Part shown: in pieces, positions 40,280 through 51,360 of the stretch | How the letters are laid out: the number at the start of each line of letters is the position of its first letter | How positions within the stretch are numbered: position 1 is the stretch's first letter | From: Bedellia somnulentella | Taxonomy: Eukaryota > Arthropoda > Insecta > Lepidoptera > Bedelliidae | Direction: 5' to 3' | DNA length: 64,000 bases | NCBI GenBank assembly: GCA_963576735.1 | Contig: OY755177.1 | Span: 19,344,001-19,408,000 of the forward strand | Notes under the pieces: model-generated | What the model was told of the DNA's origin: nothing | Databases searched by the model: none | Seen by the model: only the letters and a program-made list of their open reading frames with translations | Made by a program: the position numbers and the translations under genes

Positions 40280-41517
40280 TATGACGGGCATGACAAAAGA
40301 AACTAGATACTTTTTTCTCATTTATTATAGAACACACTTCTTTTATTTATTTTTTATTTGAATGAGCATCATTTTTCCGAGAATCCTGCGGGAATCCACT
40401 TGCAACAATGGAGCTCAGTCGACGTGATTTTCGCGCTTTGATTTATTATAACTTTAAAAAAGGTTTAAAGAGTCAAGAATGTTTTGGCTTCTACTTTTGG
40501 TGAGTCTGCTTGTTCCCGAGCAACAGTATTCAATTGGTTTGCTGAATTCAAAAGAGGACGGGGATGTCTCGAAGATGAAGCGAAGACAGGATGGCCGCCA
40601 ACCGCGGTCACGCAAGAAAACGTTCATGCAGTCGAAAAACTTATTCGCGAAAACCGACGAATTACATATGTAGAGCTAGAGCGAGAACTAGGAATTGGAT
40701 CAGCAGCAATGAAAACCATAATTCACGACAACCTTTCTCTCCGTAAACGTTGTTCGAGATGGGTGCCGCAAACACTTACCTATGAGCAGAAAGACCGTCG
40801 GGTGGATTGGTGCCTATTCATGATAGATAAATTCAACTGAGAAAAAAAACGTATATAATATACTGACTGGTGACGGAACATGTCTATATAACTAAGATCC
40901 CGAATCAAAGCGACAGTCGACTATATGGTGCTTTGAAGACGAGCCAACTCCAACGAAATGACGCCGTACAGGAAGCACACAGAAACAAATGGTCGCCTCG
41001 TTTTTCTGCAAAACGGGTCATATTGCTACTGTTGTGCTAGAGAATGGAAGAACGGTGAACTCTGAATGGTATGTGACAGTTTGTGCTCCAACAGTAATAT
41101 CAGCTTGGTGTGACAAGCGACCGAAGTTAGGAATCCGGCACCTTCTCTGGCACTACGACATCCGGCGCCGCACACGTCTGCCAGAACACTAGACTTTTTC
41201 AACTCGAAAAATGTATCAATTCTCTCTCACCCGCCATATTCCCCTGACCTAGTGCCTTGTGATTTTTACTTGTTTCCAAAAATCATAGAAAAACTAAAGG
41301 GGAAGAGGTTTAAAAGCAAAGAAGATGCGCTGGTTGCCTATAATTTCGAGATTTCTGAGGTATCTAAAGAAGAGTGGTCACAGGTATTTTCCAATTGGTT
41401 CAGACGTATTGAAAAGTGTATACGTGCTCAAGGTGAAATTGAAAAGATCGATACTTGTAATAAAGAATAAATTTTATAATTTTTGCGTATCTAGTTTCTT
41501 TTGGCATGCCCCTCGTA
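40280..41517 (+). mobile_element. Mariner, full-length but inactive (copy 2)
   Basis: Terminal repeats of 31 bp at 40280-40310 and 41487-41517 (TACGAGGGGCATGCC outward on the right, with three changes on the left). The length of 1238 bp is normal for mariner. Confidence 0.9.
40408..41470 (+). pseudogene. Mariner transposase, frame-broken
   Basis: The start codon is at 40408. An 8-bp deletion relative to copy 1 (at about 40485) shifts the frame, and MASTFGESACSRATVF resumes in another. The frame continues SLRKRCSRWVPQTLTYEQKD and stops after MIDKFN at 40840. Next come TGDGTCLYN (region of the first catalytic Asp), a stretch from MVASFFCKTGHI at 40989, a damaged HYDIRRRT block in place of the usual HHDNAPAH, and PPYSPDLVPCDFYLFPK (third catalytic Asp) to the end NWFRRIEKCIRAQG at 41470. 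At least three lesions make it inactive. DD34D spacing is inferred from the third copy (54280-54705). Confidence 0.9.
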
Positions 41518-41728
41518 TGCTATACTAGTGAATTCAAACGTTTACATTTTTAATTCCCGAAGAATAACCAAAGGTACTAATACTAATATTTCTGTCACCT
41601 TGTGTTTAGAGTACCGATATCTTGCTTCAGATAATCGTTAACCTATGCAAAGATAGATTACGGTTTCCTAGCACTTAATAATTTCTTTCAATTTTTATTT
41701 TAAATTTGCTTAGAAAAACACAAGTTAA
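41518..41728. other. Possible SB trace
   Basis: AATACTAATATTTCTGTCAC and CTTGTGTTTAGAGTACC vaguely follow SB1 order in complement. Too weak to call. Confidence 0.3.
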
Positions 41729-41847
41729 TCTATACTTATAATAAATCTGTAGAGAGGTCAATTCTGTACATGAAATATATTTTCAAAATGACTATCAGGT
41801 GGTGATTAGGGATCGATACTGATGCCAAAAATGCAATCAGTAAAATT

Positions 41848-41917
<70 letters not shown>

Positions 41918-42735
41918 GGTTTGTATGTTCCTTATGGAAACAAAAACTACTCGACGGATTTTAACGAAACTTGGTACAATTATTCTTCATACTCCTGCGC
42001 AGGTTTTTGTATACTTTCCAGCAGAGAAGTAAAGGGGAATTTTGGGAAATTTGGGGAAAAAGGGAGAAGTTACTCCATTTTTTAAGCTTCCGTCGCGTGT
42101 GCAGCCTTAATGGTTAAACTTACATAGAAATCATGTGTGGCGGAAATATTCTTCATAAAATTATCTAAAAAAAAATCCTTGACAGTTTATGTCTATCTTT
42201 TACGGTTGACTCACAATAACACGTGTAATTCCTGATAGCTTAGCAGTTCGGAACATCCTGATTATATTTGTTTACTCTTACGTTTGTAAACCTCTCACTC
42301 ATCCCTAATTTAAAAAAGGTAACATTATTACCTATTCAATAAAAAAAAGAATCATAGAAATCGGTAAACAAACACCGAAATTATGCATAAAATAAGCCAT
42401 CGCGCCCGTGATCGAAACCAAATCTTTACTAATTTACATATAACATACTAGATGGCGCCAGTAGTTGCATCCTACATAAAGTAATGATTTATTTTTTAGA
42501 TTGTTATAAATACTTCATGGCGTTTTATTCCAAAATTTGCTATTAAACGGAAATACTGAACCGTTCATTAAAGCGCATTCAAAATCACCAAACTAAACTG
42601 TTAAGGGAGTGCTATAAATTTAATAAATTGAAAACATTGCGCTGAATTTCACAATGCTTGAGCAGTGACTAAAGAAAGAAACCTCAGATATTTAAAAAAC
42701 AACGCTACCCGTGCGAAACTGGGACGATCCACTAG
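41729..42735 (+). mobile_element. Non-autonomous Helitron
   Basis: Starts TCTATACTTATAATAAATC after A and ends CGATCCACTAG before T. Homologous to 10831-11790 in the other orientation. CTACCCGTGCGAAACTGGG precedes the 3' end as a weak hairpin. Contains an expanded GTCT microsatellite. Confidence 0.85.
41850..41917 (+). repeat. GTCT microsatellite, about 17 units
   Basis: The homologous spot in the other Helitron (complement near 11650-11670) has only about four units. Confidence 0.95.
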
Positions 42736-42830
42736 TTGTTCTATAAGATCGTATACGGAACATTCTTAAAGAAGAACACACGTACACTTTTGTTCTTTAC
42801 TTTTGGCATGGTTTTTATGTGAAGACATTC

Positions 42831-43078
42831 AGTGCCGTGTAGTGCCGGCTTAGAGTATCACTACCCTTGTCTACCCACGGGTGTCGTAAGAGGCGATTAA
42901 AGGTATGGGGCAATTTTATGAGGTTTTTGGGCGATGCGGTTGGAGGCCCATCACCAACGATATTTATTTTTACCACTTTCTCCCATATTAACTTTCAAAC
43001 CTGGCTGGGGTGTTTCCAGCTCAGAAGCTCTGGCTACCTCTTTTTGGGTTTATGGCTGTGAGTATATGTATGTATGTA
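42831..43078 (+). mobile_element. SA retroposon, full length (SA3)
   Basis: Head CAGTGCCGTGTAGTGCCGGC, end GGCTGTGAGTATATGTATG. Confidence 0.9.
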
Positions 43079-43327
43079 ACATTATTAAAAGGTCTTTGAA
43101 GAGCTTTAAAGACCGATTTCCTGCCTTTAAACCACTGCCTTATTGCTTTAACTGTTTAAAAGCCTTACCTTTCTCGGAATTAAATTTCGTCAGTTAAATA
43201 GCAAATGTTAAACTGCCCTAAACTTTTTGAATTTTATATTACTACTTTAATCGACATATTATTATCGCCATTATCCTCTTGGGGATGGCAGTGATATTAA
43301 ATAGTCTAAACACCACGTAAATTTTAC
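43079..43327. other. No gene or recognised repeat
   Basis: Short unremarkable stretch. Confidence 0.5.
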
Positions 43328-43511
43328 AAACATACATACATTTACTCACGGCTATAAATCCTAAAATGGGGTAGCCAGAGCTTCAGAGCTAAACACTCCG
43401 CAGCCACATTTTGAAGTTCGTAGTAGGTTAGTAGACAATATGGTAGAAATAAAGTATCGTTGGTGATGGGTAGATAGGGGTAGTGATATCCTAGGCCGGC
43501 ACTATAAGGCA
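43328..43511 (-). mobile_element. SA retroposon (SA3) with internal deletion
   Basis: Tail to TATCGTTGGTGATGGG, then direct to GTAGATAGGGGTAGTGATAT and GGCCGGCACTATAAGGC. About 80 bp around the B-box-like site is missing. Confidence 0.88.
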
Positions 43512-43739
43512 ATACCAACCCAAACGTCCAACAACATTATGTACATAGTTTATCCTTTTTACAACCCTTTAAACTTTATCTAAGCCATGAGCGACGGCTG
43601 CCATGTTTAACAGCCCTGTTGCTTTTGGGGCGCTTTGGACTGCCCTGAATAGTTTTCGAGCTTTTTGCTCGGTTTTTAAGAGGTGGTGATGAAAATACAG
43701 TGTGGTGTCGGGTAAGAAAAGCGCAAAAAAATCTTTCAT

Positions 43740-43995
43740 TCTATTAATATTATTTATGTGAAAGTTTGTATGTTTGTGTGTTTGAGGCGAAAAGGCTCCT
43801 CAAGTACATGATGTATATAAATGAAATTTGGCAGAATGCAAGATAATGACTCAAATTAAGTCATAGAATACTTTTCATCTCGGAAAAATAACCAATAAAA
43901 ATATTCACGGCTGATTGAACTAAGAGAAGCGGAAAAAACGCCTAAAATTTTATCATAAGCAAATTTCACGGTACGTAGTCTGTCGGGTCAGCTAG
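43740..43995 (+). mobile_element. Non-autonomous Helitron, short family
   Basis: CTATTAATATTATTTATGTG near the 5' end, CTCCTCAAGTACATGATGTA and the 3' end TGTCGGGTCAGCTAG followed by T. The 5' base pair is TC or TT depending on alignment. Confidence 0.78.
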
Positions 43996-44222
43996 TAATA
44001 ATTATAATTATAAGGATTATAATCTTTAGATTGCATTATGTGATGCAAAAGTAAAATTCTTGGGTACCTCCGAATCAAAAGAAGAAGTAAAGTTATTAAT
44101 TTTACTGAACATTATGTTTAGCCGTGTAATGACGGCTCAGAAAAGAATTACTCTAAACACAAAGTGATACAATTTAAGATCAAGTCTTAAAAGTGTTGGT
44201 ACCTTTGCTAACATATAGATGA

Positions 44223-44713
44223 CTAGCTGACCCGACAGACTTTGTACTGTCAAATTTATTTATTTATTTATTATTGAGTAAAACAAACAGCACTTAATCT
44301 ATTAACAAGCATTTTTAAATCTAGCAATTTATCGTACCAATTATATGTTTCACAAATTTCATTAAATAACCTGAGCATTTATTTATAACAGAAATATGTA
44401 TGGACAAATAAAATATAATTATTTTTCTCTAGAGTGTGTTTTATGTGTGTTTGTGTGTGTGTGAGAGTGTTTTTGTGTGTGTTATTATGACAAAGCTTAA
44501 GGCGTCTTTTCTGCTATTCTTCGTTTAGTCAGACGTGAATATTTTATTGGTCAATTTTTTCCGGGATGAAAAGTATCCTATGTCATAATTTGGATCATTA
44601 TCTAGCATTCTGCCAAATTTCATTTATATAGATTATGTACTTGAGGAGCCTTTGAGCCTTAAACACACAAACATACAAAAATTGAAACTTTCACATTTAA
44701 AATATTAATAGGA
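44223..44713 (-). mobile_element. Non-autonomous Helitron, short family, longer copy
   Basis: On the minus strand TCCTATTAATATTTTAAATG at the 5' end (after A) and GTCGGGTCAGCTAG at the 3' end (before T). It carries about 240 bp extra, partly GT-rich, relative to the copy at 43740. Confidence 0.85.
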
Positions 44714-45068
44714 TATATGTGTAAAATGTTGAATATACCTATAAAAATTGTCACATCTACACGCTATGAAACTCTACGTGTTAAGTGCTCGCAGACGATT
44801 TGTCGGGGAAATCGAGGTGAAAGTTTGATAGGCATTATCTTTGTGTTCGTCACATATGCCTGGTTTTGTGTAATGCGATGGAATTGTTGTGTAAGGCTTG
44901 TCGATTTATTGAGAGACTATGTTTCAATTCAATTTGTGAAAGATGATGTGGATGACTTTTTCGTTTGAGTAAATGTATGACAAGGGGTAAGAAGTTGTGG
45001 CAGGACTTGACTGACCCTAAATTGGGGACAATATATTTTATAGTCTTTAACTTTGTATCTTATATTAA
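44714..45068. other. Unassigned sequence with an 83-codon frame
   Basis: The frame 44717-44968 (MCKMLNIPIKIVTSTRYETL...) contains a hydrophobic stretch GIIFVFVTYAWFCVM. I recognise no family and cannot support it as a gene. Confidence 0.3.
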
Positions 45069-45080
45069 TATTTTATATTA

Positions 45081-45448
45081 CATAACATAACCTTTCACGC
45101 CGTTTATCCCCGAAGGGGTTGGCAGAGGTACCAATACTTCTGAACTCACATGGCCAGCGCCATCTAGTGTTGATAGAAGGTACCCACGTTTTGCTTAGGT
45201 AGTTTACTCACGTGATAGGGGGCAGGCCTATCGCCGTTTTGTACGAATACACTGTCACATGACTAAGTACAACTCAGCCATGTGGGTTTCCTCACGATGT
45301 TTTCCCTCACCGTTAACAACCATGATAAATTAACCACACATATGACTTTAGAAAAGACAAATTGGTGTAGGCCCGACCCAGGATTGGAACTCACGCTCTT
45401 CTGTTTTCGGTCGGGTGTTCTACCCACTTGACTATCATGTCGCTCATG
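45081..45448 (-). mobile_element. SB SINE, full length (SB2), 12-bp duplication
   Basis: TATTTTATATTA at 45069-45080 and 45449-45460. Head ends CTATCATGTCGCTC. Confidence 0.95.
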
Positions 45449-45517
45449 TATTTTATATTATTAAGTTTTAAATCGTATAAGTAAATTAATTAATACATAA
45501 TATGGTTTATACATAGT

Positions 45518-45790
45518 GTAGTTAATTTATCATGGTTGTTAACGGTGAGGGAAAAAATCGTGAGGAAACCCACATGGCTGAGTTGTTCTTAGTCATGTGA
45601 CAGTGTATTCGTACAAAACGGCGATAGGCCTGCCCCCTATCACGTGAGTGCACTGTCCATGCAAAACGTGGGTAATCTGAACACCAGGTGACAATGTCAC
45701 GTGATGTTCAGAAGTATTAGTACCTCTGCCAACCCCTTCGGGGATATTCGGCGTGAACGTTTATGTTTATGTTATGTTATTATGTATGTA
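45518..45790 (+). mobile_element. SB SINE, 5'-truncated (SB1)
   Basis: From AGTTAATTTATCATGGTTG to the TTATG tail. Only 70 bp from the preceding inverted SB2 copy. Confidence 0.9.
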
Positions 45791-45959
45791 TAATTACTAA
45801 TGTGTGGATATTTCAAACATCTCTTTCTTCAAACATCTAAACTTAAATAAAATAAACTCTCTGACACAAACAATGCTACATACTCCAAAAAGGTTTCATA
45901 ATAATAAATTTCTCATTTACTTATGGAAGAGTGAAGGAAATATTAAATAAAAAAAGATG

Positions 45960-46050
45960 TCATCCAATCACTTTATAAGCCCCGAAACCCTAAGTACGAA
46001 ACCCACGGAAAGAAAATGGTTAGTGCTATTCGAAGCTGATTTACATCCAG
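45960..46050 (-). mobile_element. SA retroposon, degenerate head fragment
   Basis: TTATAAGCCCCGAAACCC, CGAAACCCACGGAAAG and GTGCTATTCGAAGC. Confidence 0.6.
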
Positions 46051-46098
46051 ATCTAACACTAGATCTGTTGAACAATATGTAAAGCTGTAAGTATTTAA

Positions 46099-46467
46099 TA
46101 CACGTTCATAACATAAACGTTCACGCCGTTTATCCCCGAAGGGGTTGGCAGAGGCACCAATACTTCTGAACTCACATGGCAGCGCCATCTAGTGTCCAGA
46201 AAAGGTACCCACGTTTTGCTTAGACAGTGTAATCACGTGATAGGGGGCAGGCCTATCGCCGTTTTGTACGAATACACTGTCACATGACTAAGTACAACTC
46301 AGCCATGTGGGTTTCCTCACGATGTTTTCCCTCACCGTTAACAACCATGATAAATTAACCACAAATATGACTTTAGAAAAGACAAATTGTGTAGGCCCGA
46401 CCCAGGATTGGAACTCACGCCCTTCTGTTTTCGTGCAGGTGTTCTACCCATTGGACTATCATGTCGT
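46099..46467 (-). mobile_element. SB SINE, full length (SB2), 14-bp duplication
   Basis: CTGTAAGTATTTAA at 46085-46098 and 46468-46481. Confidence 0.96.
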
Positions 46468-46481
46468 CTGTAAGTATTTAA

Positions 46482-46855
46482 GTTAGCAAATTTTCAGACT
46501 TAAAATTTTAAATCTTTTAGTAACCGTGAGATTTATAAAATATCTCTCTTTCAATCTACCACTAAACAGTAAACTCACCACAGCCACTTAAAAAGCAATA
46601 AACTTTTGTCGCAAGAGAATATTTCAAGCGACAATAGTATACAAGACGAATGCGGAGCGGCGAGCAGACAAAACCTCAGAACGGATTTCTTCAGTACTGC
46701 CAACTGAGATAATTTTTCAGCGCCTCACGTTGCCTCACTGCGGCCATTATGGCGCCACTTCCGGTCCGGCATTGTGATAATAACCTAACTACTAAGACTG
46801 TATCTTTGGCAGATGAAACGCTTATTTAAACTCTTTTTCATAGCTTAAATACAAG
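46482..46855. other. Unique stretch with a GC-rich patch
   Basis: 46640-46780 has higher GC and the palindrome CGGCCATTATGGCGCC. No transcription unit can be shown. Confidence 0.4.
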
Positions 46856-47097
46856 TACATACATACATATACTCACGACTATGAATCCCGAAAAGGGGTA
46901 ACCAGAGCTAAGGAAAAAGAAATTCCTCAGCCACCCTTGGAAAATTGAGTGGAGAAATGGTAAAATAAAGTTTGTTGGTGATGGGTCTCCAACCGCATCG
47001 ACCAAAAATCCTTAAAAGCCCCCACCGTTAGTTGCCTCTTACGTACACCCACCGGATGAAAAGGGGTAGTGCTATTCTGAGACGACACTACACAGCA
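46856..47097 (-). mobile_element. SA retroposon, full length (SA1)
   Basis: Complete from tail to GACGACACTACACAGC. Confidence 0.92.
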
Positions 47098-47339
47098 TAA
47101 GTAGATATTTTTAATTTACTTTAGATTTTTTTCTGTGATATCAATCGCGGAATGTGACACTTATTTGTACGTGCAGCTGACTTCAAAATGCGTTATTTTT
47201 AAATGATATTTAAAATCGACAGAAAGCTTCCGGAATGGAAAAAGCAAAAGGTTGTTAAATGTGAGGGAACGTTGCTAATGAACCCGCGTAAAGGAGTAGA
47301 TAGGCATGTAACAGTCAATCAGATACTAAGTGGCTAAAG

Positions 47340-47587
47340 TGCTATAAATCCCTTAACGGGGTAGCCAGAGCTTTGGAATGAAAAATTCCTCAGCTACTTT
47401 TGGAAGTTGATTGGGGAAAAGATGGTAATAATAAATGTTTTTGGTGACGGGTCTCCAACCACATCGCCCAAAAATCACTTAATAAGCCCCTATACCCTTA
47501 GTCGCCTCTTATGATCACCCACGGGTAGAAATGGGGTAGTGTTATTCTAAGCCGACATTATACGACAAAGCCGACATTACACGGCAA
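47340..47587 (-). mobile_element. SA retroposon (SA2), tail lost, duplicated head tip
   Basis: AAGCCGACATTATACGACA is followed at once by AAGCCGACATTACACGGCA. The tail side begins abruptly at GCTATAAATCCC. Confidence 0.88.
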
Positions 47588-48135
47588 ACTGAAAGGTATT
47601 TATGTGAGGTCGAACATAAGAATTCTGCTCTTTACAATGACTTGAATCTCCCTCTCTCTTTTGGATTGAAATGGCATAAATAACATACGTTTACAAGTTA
47701 TACCCGTAAAAATATATCTATACTTCCATGTCATGAGTGGTCTATGACTCCCTCATTGTGGTTGCTGACATGCTTTTTAGAGTTCCGTTATTTCTAGGAC
47801 CTTTATTATTTATTGGCATCCGCTCCACGTACCGCCTTTATGTGTACCAGGATTTTCAGCGGACCTTTCAACAGTTACACTCTTTGTTTTGTTTAAGACA
47901 AAAAACATAAGTATTTATTTTTAACAGTAACTCTGAAATATTCATAAACACAGTTTTGTTTTTTGTTCATTTATTTATCGGTGTTTGACATAAAATTTTG
48001 CTCCTTTCGTATTACTACTACTACTTAAAAAGTTGAGCTTACATTTTGTGTGCATGTAATTTTGAAAATTATAATGTTTAGAATAATCCGTCTTCAGTAA
48101 ATAACCATGTTATATTAAAAAATAGTAGTGTCGTA
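47588..48135. other. No gene or recognised repeat
   Basis: AT-rich. Confidence 0.5.
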
Positions 48136-48380
48136 GTAGTAGTGTCAGCTTAGAATAGCACTACCCCATTTCTTCCGGTGGGTATAGATAAGAGGCGACT
48201 AACGGTATTGGGGCTTTTTAAGGAATTTTTGGTCGATGCGTTTGGAGACCCATCAGCAACAACCTTTATTTTACCATCTTTTCCCCACGCAACTTCCAAA
48301 AGTGGCTGAGAAATGTTTAATTCCTTAGCTCCGGCTACCCCTTCTAGAGATTTATAGCCGTGAGTATATGTATATGAGTA
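48136..48380 (+). mobile_element. SA retroposon (SA1), sharing a flank with the copy at 19445
   Basis: Head AGTAGTGTCAGCTTAG, end GCCGTGAGTATATGTATATG. The downstream ATGAGTAATGC and GGGTTAGGTTTCCTCATGATG match the complement of 19405-19444. Confidence 0.9.
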
Positions 48381-48460
48381 ATGCATGAGTAGGGTTAGGT
48401 TTCCTCATGATGTATATTATTGTATTATGTATATATGTATATATATTAAAAATTGACAAC

Positions 48461-48787
48461 GCAAACGTTCACGCTGAATATCTCCAAAGTGGTTGGCAGA
48501 GGTACTAATACTTCTGAACATCAAGTGCCATTATCCAGTGGTGTTCAGACTACCCACGTTGATAGGACAGGCCTATCGCCGCCGTTTTGTACCAATACAC
48601 TGTCACGTGACTAAGTACATTTCAGCCATGTGGGTTACCTAACCTTTTTTCCCTCACCGTTAACAACAATGATACATTAACCACACATGTGTCTTTAGGA
48701 AAGACAAATTGGTGTAGGCCCGACCCGGGATTAAAACACTAGTCATCTGTACAATCAGCGGTGTTCACCCACTGAGTTTTCACGTCG
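48461..48787 (-). mobile_element. SB SINE, diverged
   Basis: Family order kept from GTTCACGCTGAATATCTCC to a head ending TTCACCCACTGAGTTTTCAC. Confidence 0.85.
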
Positions 48788-48802
48788 TCTTTTTAAAATT
48801 GT

Positions 48803-49044
48803 ACATACATATACTCACGGCTATAAATCCCTAAAAGGGTTAGCCAGAGCTGAGAAATTCGAAATTCCTCAGCCACTTTTGGAAGTTGAGTGGGGAAAAG
48901 ATAGTAGAATAAATGTTGTTGGTGATGGGTCTCCAACCGCATCGCCCAAAAATCCCTTAAAAAACCCCAAGTCCGTTAGTCGCCTCTTACGTACACCCAC
49001 CGGAAGAAATGGGGTAGTGCTATTCTAAGCCGACACTACACAGC
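48803..49044 (-). mobile_element. SA retroposon, full length (SA1), 8-bp duplication
   Basis: AAAATTGT at 48795-48802 and 49045-49052. Confidence 0.94.
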
Positions 49045-49052
49045 AAAATTGT

Positions 49053-49417
49053 GACTTATAAATATCAAAAAAATATCATTATATCTTCAGCTAAGGCTTG
49101 ACCATAACCTAATTAGAGTAATAAAGACATAAGTTGGCACGCGGCGGGCATAGTTATGGTCAACAGAAATTCACAACTACTGAACTACAGTTGATTTTAG
49201 CCGCTAAATTGCTTATTAGTGCCTATCTAGAATTTGTCCTAACTAACATCGATATTTTTTCAATTCTTATCGCTTGGTTTACGAAATATTATTTCATTAA
49301 GATTTACCATCCATATAATATTTCAATACAAAATTGGGTCACATTATTAACTATCTATGTATACTACATTCAGTTTTCCTAAAAAATCCTACCCCAAAAA
49401 AACAGTCTAATAAATCA
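49053..49417. other. No gene or recognised repeat
   Basis: The 82-codon frame at 49134-49382 is unrecognised. Confidence 0.45.
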
Positions 49418-49684
49418 TACATACATATACTCACGGCTATAAATCCCAAGAAGGGGTAGCCAGAGCTAAGGAACTAGAAGTTCCTCAGCCACTTGGAAAT
49501 ATGTAATATGCATAAGTATGGAAAGCTGAGAGGGGAAAAGATGGCAAAATAAAGGTTGTTGGTAATGGGTCTCCAACCACATCGCCCAAAAATCCCTTAA
49601 AAGCCCCAATACCGTTAGTCGCCTCTTACGTACACCCACCGGCAGAAATGGGGTAGTGTTATTCTAAGCCGACACTACACAGCA
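49418..49684 (-). mobile_element. SA retroposon, full length with about 25 bp inserted
   Basis: AATATGTAATATGCATAAGT is added after CAGCCACTTGG. Confidence 0.9.
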
Positions 49685-50097
49685 AAATATTAAATCCCAA
49701 CATAAAATTAAAACACGCAGCACGATACTTCGGTGTTTAATTTACCTCGCATCAAACCAAGACGTTTGTTTTTATATCGTTCTAACAGCGACAGGCTGAC
49801 ACATCAACCAGCTGTAAAATAGTTTATGGAGGTGACAATTTTATGGGCATACTTCTTGTCACCCACATTCCCATTTCTTCACATTAAGTGGGACAATGAA
49901 AGTCACTACAAAGCCGTCTTGAAAATTTTGGTTCAGATAAAATGTTATGGCAAAGTGATCCTTGTTTAATTCTTTAGTTTATAGCTTTCTTTGTTTAGAT
50001 TATTTTATTTTTGTCTCTTCGAGACACATCAGCTATACAGAAAATTAAATACTAAATGTCATCACAATCTCTTTCAACTGGTGTATATGTTGCAGGG
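49685..50097. other. No gene or recognised repeat
   Basis: Nothing supportable. Confidence 0.5.
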
Positions 50098-50263
50098 ATA
50101 TGATAAAAATGGGGATTTGGTCAATTCCCTAAGGGAGTTGATTAAATCACGGAGGATGTTAAAATAACAACACGATTTTACCTTTTCCCTAAACAAATCT
50201 AGTGAATTGAACAAATCCCTAAATTGGTTCAGTGGAATGACAAAAATAAGATATACCTTCACA
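50098..50263 (+). repeat. Repeat R3, copy 1
   Basis: Inverted copy at 54013-54161. Includes AATTCCCTAAGGGAGTTGA and GAATTGAACAAATCCCTAA. It directly precedes the large palindrome. Confidence 0.8.
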
Positions 50264-50685
50264 GGGGGGGTGCAGGGGGGCAGAGCCCCCCTGCTTGGGG
50301 GGGTCGGGGGGCGAAAGCCCCCTGCAGACAATGAAAAATTAGGTCACATTTAGTTAGGTTAGGTTAGGTTAGATTATGTATAAAACGAGCGAGCGTAGCG
50401 CAGCGGAGCGAGCACCTAAATGCCTGAATTGAACAAATCCCTAAAATAAGTAGTATACCCCGCCCCCCGTCCTCTATATGTAGCAAGCTGCAAGCAAGCA
50501 AGTATGGCATATAAGCATGCATCAGGCATTTAGGTGCTCGCTCCGCTGCGCTACGCTCGCTCGTTTTATACATAATCTAACCTAACCTAACCTAACTAAG
50601 TGTGACCTAATTTTTCTTTGTCTGCAGGGGGCTTTCGCCCCCCGACCCCCCCAAGCAGGGGGGCTCTGCCCCCCTGCACCCCCCC
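50264..50685. repeat. Large GC-rich palindrome with TTAGG repeats
   Basis: Arms of 164 bp (50264-50427, 50522-50685) are near-perfect reverse complements around a 94-bp loop. Each arm holds nested G/C hairpins (GGGGGGCAGAGCCCCCCTGC), GGCGAAAGCCCCC, three TTAGG units and GAGCGTAGCGCAGCGGAGCG. The loop begins ATTGAACAAATCCCTAAA, as in R3. Probably the terminal or core part of a DNA element; class unknown. Confidence 0.85.
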
Positions 50686-51121
50686 TATGTAGGTATAGCC
50701 ACAGATAATATAATACTATACTAGTACAGATACCCAATCCCATACAACGAAATGTGATGTGCTTAAATACCCTTATTCGGCGGGCTATTTTTTAGTTCCT
50801 TATTGTTCGCTAGATGGCGATAAAAACAAAAACCAAATGATAACAAAGCCCGGTATCTTACTCGGCTAATATTAGGAAATGGCGGCTGCGGGGCGCGCGG
50901 GGCGGGGACGCCTCGGTAACACGACACAAGCGAGACAGATTTTATTACTTTATGACTTTCTTTCACTAAATGTTTATTTGCAAATTTGCAAATATGGTCA
51001 AGGACAAAGACTAGGTCAAGGACAAAATCGTCGACAAGGCCAATTGCGTACGAGTATTACATCCGTTTGAAGATATTTTTGCTTGTAATGTTAAAAGTGT
51101 CGTCGTTGTCGATATTCTTCT
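50686..51121. other. Unique stretch with short GC island
   Basis: 50878-50925 is very GC-rich (GGCGGCTGCGGGGCGCGCGG), followed by AGGACAAAGACTAGGTCAAG and a near repeat of it. No gene recognised. Confidence 0.45.
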
Positions 51122-51360
51122 CTGCTATGTGTCGGCTTAGAATAGCACTATCCCATTTCTTACCGTAATGGTTCGTAATAGACGGCTAAAGGTATTGGGG
51201 CTTTTGGGTGATTTTAAGGCGATTCTGTTGGGGACCCACCATCAAAAATCTTTGTTTTATAATCTTATCCCAACACAAGTTCCAAAAGTGGCGAACGAAA
51301 TTTTTATTCCTAGGGTCTGGTTTCCCCTTCTAAGGATTTATAGCCGAAAATAAATGTGTG
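51122..51360 (+). mobile_element. SA retroposon, degenerate full length
   Basis: Head TATGTGTCGGCTTAGAATAG to TTCTAAGGATTTATAGCCG. Confidence 0.8.

Noticed and set aside
44717..44968. 83-codon frame as a host exon
   Set aside because: No recognisable domain, no splice-site or context support, and it lies against a Helitron end.
46740..46760. CGGCCATTATGGCGCC as a Polycomb/YY1-type site
   Set aside because: The core GCCAT match is short and no clustered sites or transcription unit support a regulatory role.
48150..48386. Recurring peptide YTHGYKSLEGVARAKEL...TGRNGVVLF in several frames (also 19411, 21687, 52965)
   Set aside because: It is the antisense translation of SA copies. Frames are open because that strand has few stops, and indels vary between copies without respect to codon phase.
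50340..50375. Telomere or interstitial telomeric tract
   Set aside because: Only three TTAGG units in each palindrome arm. They are part of a discrete inverted element, not an array.
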